Source of the DNA: Gracilaria gracilis
Lineage: Eukaryota; Rhodophyta; Florideophyceae; Gracilariales; Gracilariaceae
Direction of reading: 5' to 3'
DNA length: 64,000 bases
NCBI GenBank assembly: GCA_030374805.1
Contig: JARGSG010000089.1
Span: 48,991 to 112,990, forward strand
Part shown: in pieces, positions 54,332-64,000 of the stretch
Layout of the letters: every line of letters starts with the position of its first letter
Position numbering within the stretch: the stretch's first letter is position 1
Program-made: the position numbers and the translations under genes
The notes under the pieces: model-generated
What the model saw: only the letters and a program-made list of their open reading frames with translations
What the model was told of the DNA's origin: nothing
Database searches by the model: none

Positions 54332-55287
54332 ATTTCTACGAAAATTTCCTTTGCGTAAAGTCTCTAATATGTCGTTTCATTGTGACCTTGGTTAGGCTGT
54401 TTTTGGAGGCTTGGCAAAGATTCGCTCCAGACCTTAACAGGACAACTACTACAGCGGCAAGACTACTCATAAGATTTGTTTTGTTTTCTGCAGGTCCGAA
54501 GAATCGACCGTTTGCTACCGATTACATAAGTATGAGATTATAATTCTTTCTATAGGATAGTTTAAGTACCCTACCAACTTCAGAAATTGCCGAAAGAAGT
54601 CAAAGATGGGTCCCATCGCAGTGATCCACGCATGCACGAATGCAAATCAACCTTTATTTTTGATAATTTTTATGAACCTACACATTATAATTATATCCTG
54701 TTTCGACCCCTTTTAAGAAGGTCCTCTGATTTGCATCTAGCCTTCTCTTTCTTGATTCGTTTTGCTTCTACTTCTCCATAATTGTAGCTAACACGATTAG
54801 CTTTTTATCGAGCGGTCGAATGTCAAAAATGAAGGAAGAGCCGTGAAGTTATGCTTGCTTAGATCCGGCACAGATGGTCCGAATGAAAAAACTACAAATT
54901 ACAAGTTGAACGGTTAGATACCAACGGTAAAGTTACAAGAGCCATCTTCGTTGTGCTCCGCCTTGTTGCTTGCTGCAGCTCTCGTCCGCTACCGCCGCCC
55001 GTGAACCAAAATCAAAATGCTTATTGTGTAAACGCTAGAAGAAATACATTTACCACGACCATGAAAAATATGTGTCCAAAAGCTTCGCTATTCCTCTTGA
55101 CAGAGACATGCAACAATGTAAATATATAGCACAGAGGACGTTAGCGAATCATTTTGCGCTTGTCCTCCGCTATCAGAAGTGGCAGCATGAAGAGCAGCAC
55201 ACTTCTAGCAAACCTGAACTTCAATAGCTTGTTCTCGCAAAACCACGACGCATACGTGGTTCTGGCTGGGCATACCCGGTGGAACAA
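54332..55287. other. No gene recognised
   Basis: Non-coding, with short frames only (54587-54781, 55154-55360). It includes the 3' flank of the cysteine-rich gene, whose frame stops at 55288. Confidence 0.4.
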
Positions 55288-56879
55288 TCATTCGCACTCA
55301 CAAGACTCGCCACCAAACAGGTTTGGCACTTTCCTCGTTCCTTCTGGACATTGCAGATGAGCAGAAACTCGGCCCATAAAGTTCATATCAGAGCACTCAA
55401 AGCATCGGTCTCCGTACGGAGACCTGCGCAGAAAAACACTTCCGGATGGGCATCGCACACACTTACCATCCAACGAGAACTCGCCGTCGCCGCAAGGAAC
55501 ACAAACGCCATCCTTTTCACCTTGCCCATACCGACATTCACATCGACCAGTCACAGCATTGGCTGGATTCCCATCCTGGTCCACAAGAGCACATAGCTGG
55601 CAGCTTATGCCATCTTTCTGCGAAGAGAAGTGGTTTGGAGCACAGGGAGTGCACGTATTCAACTCGAACTTATTACCGAGGCAAGTGGTACAACGCCCAT
55701 CTTCCATCATTTTGCCGGGAAGCGGACATTCAAACGCAGTGCACCCATATTCCGTAGCACTCGATCCCAAGCCGCATTCGGTCAAAGGATCGACGCAGTT
55801 GAAGCTGAAGAAATCAGAACGGCCTAGAAGTCCATCGGGGCACGCCACACATCGCGTCGCGTCGTCCGGGTGCGTGTATTCGTTTGCAGCACATTTGGAA
55901 CACTCCAAAGCACCTTCTGCGCTGATGTAGCCTTTGTCACAACCACTGCAGAACGGCTCTTGGTAGTAGTCCAGCTTCTCGTACTTGATCTGCGGTACTT
56001 CAACTGGAGTGCTTTGCCAAAACGTCATGGCTTCACATCGTTTGCAACCGCCCTTGCCATCTGCGGCGGTCCCAGAATCACACTCACATAAGGCGTTCTC
56101 GAAGATGGTGCGGCTGCCTGCAGGTCGTTTCCCTGGAGCACAAGCGAAGCATCGTTGCGAAGCACCTCTAGAGCTCACCTTATTGTGACCACACCTAACG
56201 CATTCTTTTCTTCTAGTATTCAGGCGTTCTCCAGGCGCGCAAGCTCGGCATTCTCCGTCCGCAGCTTCGAAGGTGTTGGTAGGACAGCCAGTGGTGGCGC
56301 TTTTACATCCCGCTGGGCGATCTCCAAGACTTGAAGTTCCTGCCGGGCATGGCTCGCAGCTGGCTGATGATATGAGCAACCGAAAAGTACCGGCAGGACA
56401 TGATACGCATCCAGTACCATTTGGCGTGGCGATGGTACCGATCGGGCACAGTTTGCACTCATCAGAAGCAGGACGTGCCGCAAACTGTTGGGAGGGCATT
56501 TCTTACATCCTAGCTGTTCCGCAGAATACGCCGAGTCGAATGGAAAGCGCTTCGACCCATCCGGATCCGGTATTGTCCCAGCAGGGCACCGTTGACATTT
56601 TGTCGCACCGAGCACACTTGACATTCCTGGAGGACATCGGCTGCAAGAGACGCCGAGCGTCGTTTTGAAGAAGCCGTGACGGCATTCGAGGCACCTTGAA
56701 CCAAATTCTTCGAGTTCAAATCCTGGATTACATGTTGTGCTTCGAGGCTCTCCAAAGGCAGTTGGATACAAGCCGTCGGGGCACGAGATGCATCGATCGT
56801 TCTCTAGCCTGCTTCCGGGAGCGCAAAGCGCGTATATCGCGGTGGTGAGAAGGATAAATTGGACTGCGTGCAGAAACAT
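55288..56879 (-). CDS. Secreted cysteine-rich repeat protein (GCC2/GCC3, TNFR-like)
   Basis: ATG at 56877-56879. An N-terminal signal peptide (FLHAVQFILLTTAIYALC) is followed by about a dozen Cys-rich modules of the type C..CP.G......G...C..C (for example CPDGLYPTAFGEPRSTTC, CPAGTFRLLISSASCEPC, CPSGSVFLRRSPYGDRC). Length is about 530 aa. One frameshift near 56500 (around CKKCPP / SQQFAARP) divides it into two frames; homology continues cleanly across, so it may be a single-base lesion or a sequence error. The frame ends GGESCECE; a donor-like GTGAGT overlaps the end, so a further exon is possible. It is expected in the secretory pathway or cell surface. It is the best preserved host-type gene in the window. 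Confidence 0.7.
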
Positions 56880-56950
56880 TTCGGAGGTGAGAGTGTGTTC
56901 GGATGCAAAGTACAGTAGTTACAAAAGTGAGCGGAATGATGTGGAGTTTC

Positions 56951-56957
56951 TTATATA
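56951..56957 (-). promoter_or_regulatory. TATA box of the cysteine-rich gene
   Basis: TATATAA on the minus strand, about 72 bp upstream of the ATG at 56879. Confidence 0.5.
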
Positions 56958-56999
56958 GGCTGAGCTCACCGATTGTACGCCGTTCTGGCTGAGTAGGGC

Positions 57000-57384
57000 G
57001 CACGGCATTGTTTGCTCATATTGTACCAAACGTGTATCAGCGGTTCAACATGGGAGCACACGGTTCAACACAAGAGCTGTGAAGTTCCCCCCCAGTGGCT
57101 GGATACAAACAGATTGGGATCATCCAAGAATTGAGAACTGTTACACTCCAGTACTTCTGATCCAACCAAATGCAGCGTAATGGCAGCCAACGACTGAGGA
57201 CATATACGTCAGTTTGACGTAATGAAGTGGGTTCACAGGAGCTGCTACACCACAATACTTCGGTCTGGTGTGTAAGTTATGCGTCCTTCTTTTCCTTTAC
57301 TTCATAATGATTGCTAACCATTTCTACCTCAAGTAAGTCTTGCGCTTTTCTACCATCAATGTCTTCGTCAATGTTGAATGAACC
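57000..57384. other. No gene recognised
   Basis: Between the cysteine-rich gene and the Harbinger relic. It contains the short direct repeat CGGTTCAACA (near 57042 and 57060). Confidence 0.35.
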
Positions 57385-58572
57385 ATGCGTCCTGAAATCC
57401 TCCACCGTCACGTTCTTGCCGTTCTCGTTCAAGCCGTTGTCATGCAGTTGAATTGCAGCGTAGCGCTAGTCCACAAAAAACGCTGCCAGAAGCGCATAAC
57501 AAGATCAACCAAATTCAAGCGCTCGGGAATCCGTCGCCCAGTAGTCACCAGATTAAGTTCTCGATGGAATGTTATTATCTCTTGCGGATCGGAAGATGAT
57601 TTCTGTACCGCCTTAAGCGTGAATAGAACAGTGTTTTTCGATATATTGCTACCTCATTACACAAACCTTCGTCAAACCGTACCCAACTGGTCACCGTACA
57701 AACGAACGACATCTAGTAAGGGGCGGAAACCTCTTCTTGGTACAGTTGATCTTTTAGGTATGGCAATTTGGTACATCCGAATAAGAGATACGATGTACAT
57801 GCTGTCGCCTATATTCGGTGTTGTGCCGTCTTCAGTAAGCGATTGGCTTTCATACGGAATTCAGCTCCTTAGAATTCTACTTTGCTCTGGGAAAATCCCA
57901 GATGCTCGTATCACTTGGCCTAGTTTCGATGAAATCAAAACAAGTGCGCATCAGCTTCGCAAGTCCTAACCAGAAACCGCGGAACTCTGGAAAGGGGTAT
58001 TTGCTGTGACTGATCGAGGACGGTTTGATTGTGTTTCGTACAATGACCTCGATGTTTAAAATGCATATTTTGAAGGCTGTACACAAAATGTAGAAGTCAC
58101 CAACCTGTTTGTTTGGAACTTTTTTGGAGAGATAATTTACGCTGCAGTTAACTACCCTGGTTCATGGCACGACAGCAAACTGGCAGAAGTTTCAGGGTTG
58201 TATTGGCCTCGACTTGATGACTCGCAAACGCCAGTAGGGTATGGGATTCTGGGTGACACTGCGTTCTATAACAACATGAATGTAAATAACGGAAAGATAC
58301 TGCGGATTAGAAAGGCAAACGAAGTGCCACCATACAAAGACCAATTTGTAGTGGACATTATAGATGTCCCTTTACAGTCGGTGTACCCATCTACGCGTCA
58401 AACGGCAGAATGGGGAGTCGGCGCACTGAAACTCCCGTTCAGAAGGTTGCAGTCTGTACTACCTGGCGATTCCGCTAGAAGATTCGACATCATTTCGGTT
58501 TGCTGCCACATGATGAATCTTCGCACTCGAACCATGGGACATAATCAGATTCGAAGCGTATACCGCAATTGA
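57385..58572 (+). pseudogene. Harbinger-like DDE transposase, two stops
   Basis: ATG at 57385. One continuous frame to TGA at 58570-58572, interrupted only by TAA at 57967-57969 and TAA at 58057-58059; about 395 codons. The N-terminal helical part has GTVDLLGMAIWYIRIRD. The DDE residues are visible: Asp in GVFAVTDRGRF, Asp in NYPGSWHDSKLA and Glu in RQTAEWGVGALK. The ending FDIISVCCHMMNLRTR is typical of DDE_Tnp_4. This family cuts and pastes DNA with 3-bp target duplications. The second stop lies where the family has DLQNAY, so it is a simple CAA-to-TAA change. Inverted repeats were not found. It belongs to a different subgroup from the transposase at 4071-4981. Confidence 0.8.
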
Positions 58573-58590
58573 TCCTGCCTGCAAATGTGA

Positions 58591-58740
58591 TCACTCGAGT
58601 TTTGAACCGGAGTCTGCTGCAGTGAGATTATTACTTTTCAGCAGTTCTGCGAGAGCAGCTTTCACCTCTTGGCGAACAAGGGAGACTGTGTTCTGAAGAT
58701 TAATGGTATTACAAGCTTGCATCTCTTCGCGAATGATATT
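58591..58740 (-). pseudogene. C-terminal fragment of a coiled-coil accessory gene
   Basis: The minus strand reads RNIIREEMQACNTINLQN then VRQEVKAALAELLKSNN and stops at TGA 58591-58593, convergent with the transposase. It is too short for a whole gene and was probably truncated by the GC-rich chromovirus that begins to its right. It is likely the second gene of the same Harbinger element. Confidence 0.45.
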
Positions 58741-60479
58741 ACGTGTCGTGCAAATTGTGGTATAATGCACAAAAAGGGAGAGAGTCCGAAGCGGTCTTGA
58801 GACGGGAGCGGCGGTAGCGTACAGTCTTGTGACTGTAATGAATCCGAGCGGAGAAAAGGGGCGGAAGCACCGGGCGGTCGAGGGGAGAGTGGACGATTGG
58901 TATCACCAGGCACGTACAGGAACGTGCGGAAGGGTACGAACGGTCTGAGAAACCCAATAGAGGAGTAGCCGTGCGGTCTATCGTTAGTGCAAACTAGCGA
59001 AGAAGACGTTCGGCAGAAGATGCTTGTCGTTTACGATTGGGGCCTCGGGAGATCCGACCTACAACTAAATATCGGGTCTGGGCCCCATGACTAACTACTG
59101 TACGATCGGTCTCATTTGCACTATCACTACCAAGTCCGTACACGTGGCCAACTTGTACGCTGTGCCAACCCGTCCGGCACTTGATCACCAAATCATACAC
59201 GTGGCGGTGCCACTGCACCAGCCCATCGTGCACTACCCCTTCGTACGTGAACGGCTGATCAGACACACTCTGCACCAACTCGGACCCACTATACTACAGA
59301 TCCCCCTCCTACACTTGCGCTCCGCCCTCGGAGCGCCGCGTAGTGTCGTCAAGTCGCTACGCGTCTGTCCGCATGGTTGAGAGGACGCCATAGTGTCCGT
59401 TCGGAAATTTTGCCCGGAAAGGGCGGGGCGAAGCCATGCCAAAAGTTCCAGAGCGGGCGCGACGAAAAGGATCTTAAGTACGCGTGGTAGAGGTCCAAGC
59501 CGAGCGGAGCGAAACGCACTGGTGCGCGAATGGGGGATCGAAGCCGTCCGAGGCGTGATCCGGGGTGGGCGCAACTGTTATACCTGTGCAAACCGTAGGC
59601 AATCGTTCGAGTACCGTCAACGTGCTTGGCCTCGCGTACGTTCGAGTCCGATCGGAAATGTGCATCTCGTCCTGTAGGGCATCCGCGACGGTCGCCACAC
59701 TGGGCGTGTCCGGCAGGGCTTCGAAGTCGTCAGCCCCACCTACCGCGAGGTCTGCACTTGGTGTCATCCATTCGGTAACACGCAGCACGCGTGCGTGGAG
59801 TTCGTACGGGTTACGGGGAGCCACAGCGTCCGCTTTCGGAAAATTTGCCCAGGATGGGCGGGGCGAAGCCATGCCCGATTTCCCTAAGTGGAGGAGACAC
59901 TATATGGACGGAACCGTTGGGTACGCTTGCCGTGTTAAGTACGAGCGGGCGTGAAGACGGGTACTGACGGCAGCGAAGGCGTGCGTGTATCCGTGTCTTT
60001 CCGTGCGGTTCGTCTCGAAGGAGAACGCCCGATGGGGATCCATTCGGTACACCCGGCACGTCTCAATGGAGGGTGTCTGGCGGGTACGCGTAATGGCGCG
60101 CGCCGCACGTCTCGACGGAGAGCGTACGGCGGATGATCCCTTAGCGGTCGAACGCGTGTCCGTACGGGTACGCCGTGTCCGAAGCGGTGGTCCTTTTTCG
60201 TAAATGGGGTGGCGGTCGAAGGACCGTCAGTGCTCATTGTGACCATACGGGCGAGCGACCGTACGAATTGGACGCGATGCGACGCCGCGACGAAGCGAGT
60301 GTATAGCGTATCTCGTGTGCAGTGGGTGGCGGAACGTCAGCTCCTGATCCTCCAATACAAATAAATTGGTCAGCACTGACATTTCGTCCGCGCGGTGCCT
60401 GTACGATGACATAGTCGTCGTGGCGATTCCAAACGGTCGGTAATACCTCAAGTACCGCGTTGTCGTGTTCACCTCCCCC
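58741..60479. other. GC-rich 3' end of the second chromovirus, LTR not resolved
   Basis: Composition changes sharply near 58750, so the element end is placed around here. Two direct repeats of about 45 bp containing GGGCGGGGCGAAGCCATGCC lie at 59396-59440 and 59829-59876, with related flanks. Three degenerate CGTCTC.A.GGAGA units lie at 60010-60130. No second LTR copy is in the window to define the boundary. Confidence 0.5.
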
Positions 60480-60487
60480 TATAAGAG
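60480..60487 (+). promoter_or_regulatory. TATA-like sequence before the antisense gene
   Basis: TATAAGAG is 19 nt upstream of the ATG at 60506, which is close, so transcription would have to start near the ATG or this is coincidental. Confidence 0.3.
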
Positions 60488-60505
60488 CGCCAGCCAAGCG
60501 TTGAC

Positions 60506-62526
60506 ATGCCCGAATCGGTTCACTCCGTATCCAACCCTACGCACGCAATGGCGCCGACTCCGAGCGACTCTGGTACACCGTCGACACCTTTCCGTTCGGT
60601 CCCGTTACCGGGTCAGAAGTATGACCATCGCTTCCGTCGCGGTCTTACCGCTCCTCGCCGGAGGAAGCAGGTCCCGCTATCCGTCACGGAATACGTCCAG
60701 AAGGGGTTCTTCGACGGCGAGCGCTTCGCGTCGATTCCGACGGCGCTACCGATGCGGGATATGGCGATTCACAATCCGAAACGGACAAGCATCGAAGCTT
60801 GGCAAGCCCGCTGGAACCACCTGCCTGGTGTGACCGGACGGAAGAGTGAAGAGACCTACGGGCGGAGTGACATGTTATACCTGCGCTGTCCGGAGGAGAA
60901 GACCTATCAGGAGGCGTTGCAGCGTTTGTTCCACCGCTGCTCATCCGATTCGGGCTTCCCCGAGAAGGACATGAATCCGCTTGGGTTGGTGATGTTCGAA
61001 CCGCCGTACGACAAGTTGTACTGGCTGGACCGTCAACGGTGGGGAAGTAATACCGCAACGGAGGCGAGAATCCGAGCGTCCCATGGGTTCCTGTACAGTT
61101 GGCACAACGTCGAGTTCTTTGACGTCCCTGTTCATCGCCGATCGGACTTGTATTGCTCCACAAACGAAGTGAGGACCAGCCTCGATGTGTCTCGCAACCT
61201 ATCCGTACCGACTCCGTTCGTGTTGGCTTACCATTCGGAAGAGCTCCTCAAAGGTTCACCCATTCAGGGTGTTGTCCGTCAGGTCGTATATGCCGAGTGG
61301 GCGGTGTTTGCCTTTATGGCGTTCCTCCAGGCGGCCCACGAAGGTATCGAGGTCTTCACCCGTGCGGGGGACGAGCGTCTGTACCACAAGGACGGCCAAA
61401 CCAAGTACGGGCGGTTGTTTCCGATGCCGTACAAACTGGTATGTATCCTGGCCGAGATGGGACTCCCAAACGTTCTCCGCGGCACCGTGTTTCCATCGCA
61501 GGTCGGTGAGAAACTGTTACAGTACTCGTTGGAGACCGATTGGCACAACACTCCGGGGTTCCTGTGGTACGACTACTACTCCGATACGTTCCCGGCGATG
61601 CCCTCGACCGGATCGGTCGCGACGCCGATCACTCTTGTCCTGAAGGGTCCGGAGAGTCTCCCCCCTGGCCCTTCAAAACCGTTCCGGACTTCTTTCCACA
61701 TGGGTTCATGGCGCAGGACTTCGAGGAAGTGGCGCCGCTGCCGACTCCAATGGTGACACCCGTTGAGGCGAAGACCGTTGTGGAGGCAGTAGTACAGGCA
61801 GGATCCGGTCGGAAGTCTTGGGACAAATCCGGGTTCGCCATTGAGGACAGCGCCAGCCCGCATTCGGAGGGTGATACGCACAAGGCCTTCATGGCTCTCC
61901 GTGCGGCTTGTATTCCGTTCGGCGAAGAGGAACCTGCGACGCTTGACGACGCCCTGTTGGCGGCCCGAGCATGGATGCGCCGTGCGGTCAACGCCGAGAC
62001 TGCTCTCCGAGAGCAGGCTCAGGCGCAGCTTAACCTGCTCGGTTACCTCCGGGCCCACTCCTTATTGGTCCTCGCGTCTTACGAGAAGTCCGTGACGGCT
62101 GGTCTGGGTATGGCGCCCGGTGTGGATGGGACGCCGATGTCGACGTTCGCGCCGCCGTTAGAGGAGCTGGTGACCAAATCCTATGAGGGCATTGCGCAAC
62201 AGGTCGATGCGGAGCGTATCGTCGACCATATCGTGAAGAACATGCGCCAGGCGGCGGAGTCCTTTTTCAAGGGTGTCGAGCTGGTTGCGCCCTATCTTCC
62301 GCCCGGAGAAGAGCCTGAAGGTGAAGGCCAGTCCGGTGACGGTGCAGGGCCGAGCGGTACGAACGCGGCTTCCGAAGGGGAGACTCCGCAAAAGGAGGTA
62401 ACCCCTGCGGTCCGGGATGTTCCCATGCCGTCTCCGAGTGGAGACCAGGAGGGAACGGAGACCGTTACGGTTGAGGAGGACCTCATAGAGCCGGCCGCCT
62501 GTACCCGCAAGCCAATCGGGCAATAA
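60506..62526 (+). CDS. Antisense gene of the second chromovirus (orphan family)
   Basis: ATG at 60506. Frame one (60506-61756) passes into frame two (to 62526) through a shift that fits the run of six C at 61660-61665; the joined product is about 670 aa. It lies opposite to pol (62985-64000, minus). The N-terminal 60 residues are Ser/Pro/Arg-rich. Residues 60-380 form a globular part with FEPPYDKLYWLDRQRWGSN and TPFVLAYHSEELL and a hydrophobic helix AEWAVFAFMAFLQAAHEG. The C-terminal part is acidic, helical and Pro/Gly-rich (ATLDDALLAARAWMRRAV, VAPYLPPGEEPEGEG). The copy in the 12-kb chromovirus (28691-31210) is homologous and also antisense to pol. No known domain recognised. It could serve as a second structural or regulatory protein. 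Confidence 0.7.
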
Positions 62527-62984
62527 GTCGGGTGGGAAGAAGAAGGTCGTGGCCACTTCGCCGTGGCCTGGGGCCGCCTTGGCGTTCCAGCCGACAAAGA
62601 CCGGTTCGAGATCGCGTGGTGGATCCGCTGCGGGCCGTGGGTACCTCTCCGTGGGGTACCCGTGGGCGTGGTATTTACGAAGGCCCGGATGGAAGAAGAC
62701 CACTTAGTTGACCGTGCGTACTCGTAGCTTTCTTTTCTCCTAAGTAAACTTGTGATTGTTTGTGATGACCTGTGGGCCAATAGCGTGTCGTTCTGCGTGT
62801 GCCGTTGTCGAAAAGGTGGCGTTTTGTAAAAATCGAAAAGTAATTGACCAATAGGCGTACGTTGGTGGCGGTTTGCCGCCCAATGATAACGTAGTGGCGG
62901 CGCCTTTTGATGTCCCGTGACGGTTCACCGCTTGCGAGCCAGTACGTACGATTTCGGATCTCGGATCCGCCCCGTTCCCCCTCC
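62527..62984. other. Intergenic spacer between antisense gene and pol
   Basis: Convergent 3' ends of the antisense gene (62526) and pol (62985), 458 bp apart. No further gene. Confidence 0.5.
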
Positions 62985-64000
62985 TTAAGGTGTCGCCGTT
63001 ACCGAAGGGTTTCGGCGACGCCAATAGCGGGCGATAAAGTGCTGGGGGATGTGTTCTGGCGGCTCGAAGGTATCCTGATCGGTGCGGTACCCGTGCCATC
63101 GTACGCGGTATTCCTGTCCGTTCGGGGTGTCGCGATGGTCGACGACTCGTTCCACCACGCTCGGAACTGTTCCGGGCGGTGAGGTAGGCTCGTCGTTGAC
63201 AGGTTCGTCCGCCTACAGTCCTTCAGGATCGGCACCTACTGTGCCGCCTGTCCGTTCGGAAGTAACCGGTGCGGTTGTTGGCCGTGCATTTGGGGCTTTT
63301 GTCACTCTGTCAATACTGACGGTGTTGTGAATACCGTCTTGGTTCAGAGTGACAGTGGCGTCCGTTGCGGATACGACCTTAAACGGGCCAACCGTCTTCG
63401 GTAAGAGTTTCCGATACGTACGTTCCTGATCCGTAAGGTCCTCCTCTGCGTTCTTATAGTCCGGTCGGTCAACAAACACCTCTTCCCCAGGGGTGAAGCT
63501 CGGCGTGTACCGTACGGATTTATCAAAGTTTTCCTTATAGCGCTGTTGGGCTCGGGTCAACTTTGTCCGAGCGGTCTGCAGCGTGGCCTGTAGGAGCTTG
63601 AGCGTGTAGCGTTTTAACCGAGCGGCAGTGGGCTGTGTAGGCGTCGTTGGGTCCGGTGACGTACTGGGCTCATCGAGCAGAACGCTTGGGGGTTTACGCG
63701 TTAGCGCAACGTCGAACGGTGCGGTACCGAGAGATCGATGGATCTGTAGGTTGTAACCGTACGTGAGAGGTTGCACATACGCGTGCCAAGTGTTCTGATG
63801 GTCCGCTACGTAGTGGCGTAACCTCTCCACGAGTGTTTTGTTAAACCGTTCGGCCTGACCATTTGTTTGCGGATGGTACGCGGTCGTTAGTACGTGTTTG
63901 GTTCCCAAAGCGGTACATACAGTCTCAAAGAACTTAGAGACGAATTGAGTTCCGTTATCGGTTAGCAAGTAGTTTGGTATTCCATACGATAAACCCAGTT
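62985..64000 (-). CDS. Second chromovirus integrase C-terminal part with chromodomain (partial)
   Basis: The minus frame enters from the right edge at about GIPNYLLTDNGTQF (catalytic Asp) and continues with QTNGQAERFNKTL (catalytic Glu). It then passes the linker, GPFKVVSATDATVTLNQDG and a TAG at 63213-63215. It goes on in phase as a canonical chromodomain: VVERVVDHRDTPNGQEYRVR, WHGYRTDQDTFEP and FIARYWRRR, ending at TAA 62985-62987. Both visible catalytic residues and the chromodomain aromatic residues are intact; the single TAG is probably CAG by C-to-T change. This confirms that the element is a chromovirus. Confidence 0.85.

Noticed and set aside
55446-55930. Plus-strand frames within the cysteine-rich gene.
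   Set aside because: They are complementary-strand shadows; only the minus strand shows regular Cys spacing and a signal peptide.
59087-60246. Many long open frames on both strands in the GC-rich region.
   Set aside because: High GC removes stop codons in all frames. No motif or homologue was seen, so no gene was called.
15720-63215. Reassigned genetic code with TAA/TAG read as glutamine.
   Set aside because: Intact genes (40117-43089, 9139 copia frames, 55288-56879, 60506-62526) contain no internal TAA or TAG. The transposase TAA at 43087-43089 lies just before the end of a convergent gene, as expected for a true stop. The Gln-position stops occur in clearly decayed copies.
1-64000. CRISPR arrays, bacterial operons, rRNA genes.
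   Set aside because: No regularly spaced repeats with unique spacers, no ribosome-binding-site-led operons and no rRNA-like sequence were seen.

Overview
The window reads as eukaryotic nuclear DNA dominated by transposable elements and decayed genes. Support: a 53-bp GT-AG intron with a CTAAC branch site (2660-2712), TATA boxes upstream of several starts, and copia, chromovirus (Ty3/gypsy), PIF/Harbinger and Plavaka/KDZ-like elements. The lineage is not settled. A secreted cysteine-rich repeat protein, a carotenoid oxygenase relic and this element mix would suit an alga (a florideophyte red alga is my weak first guess), but the short intron would also suit a fungus. Nothing looks prokaryotic or organellar.

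Layout. 1-800: minus-strand gene running off the left edge, with a tRNA-like insert just upstream (832-918). 1056-5335: a 4.28-kb Harbinger-like element with terminal inverted repeats and a CTG target duplication, holding an intact two-exon accessory gene (minus) and a decayed transposase (plus). 6461-7227: broken paralogue of the left-edge gene. 7822-14312: minus-strand M20 peptidase pseudogene split by a young copia element (8698-13484, about 98% identical LTRs, 5-bp target duplication, half-tRNA-iMet primer site). 15720-17311: carotenoid oxygenase pseudogene. 17.4-20.2 kb: unrecognised relics. 20177-32154: a 12-kb chromovirus with LTRs and target duplication, whose pol is full of stops. 32.2-39.7 kb: mostly AT-rich, with a retroelement 3' end, a pseudokinase ORF, long hairpins and a tandem duplication. 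40117-45435: an intact 990-aa transposase facing, tail to tail, a broken partner gene. 45.8-47.0 kb: a cluster of about 75-bp palindromic repeats. 47.4-48.4 kb: an unknown coiled-coil protein. 48.8-52.1 kb: a retroelement lacking RT and integrase. 52.2-54.2 kb: WD40-like and Myb/coiled-coil relics. 55.3-56.9 kb: a secreted cysteine-rich protein. 57.4-58.7 kb: a second Harbinger relic. 58.7-64.0 kb: the 3' half of a second, GC-rich chromovirus running off the right edge.

The most notable feature is shared by the two chromoviruses. Each carries, between integrase/chromodomain and the 3' LTR side, a long open frame on the strand opposite to pol. The two antisense products are homologous although the elements have diverged strongly, so the antisense gene is an inherited component of this chromovirus lineage. 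I do not recognise the protein family.

Most other genes are pseudogenes. Their in-frame stops are mainly TAA or TAG, often where the family or a paralogue suggests glutamine, which fits C-to-T decay.
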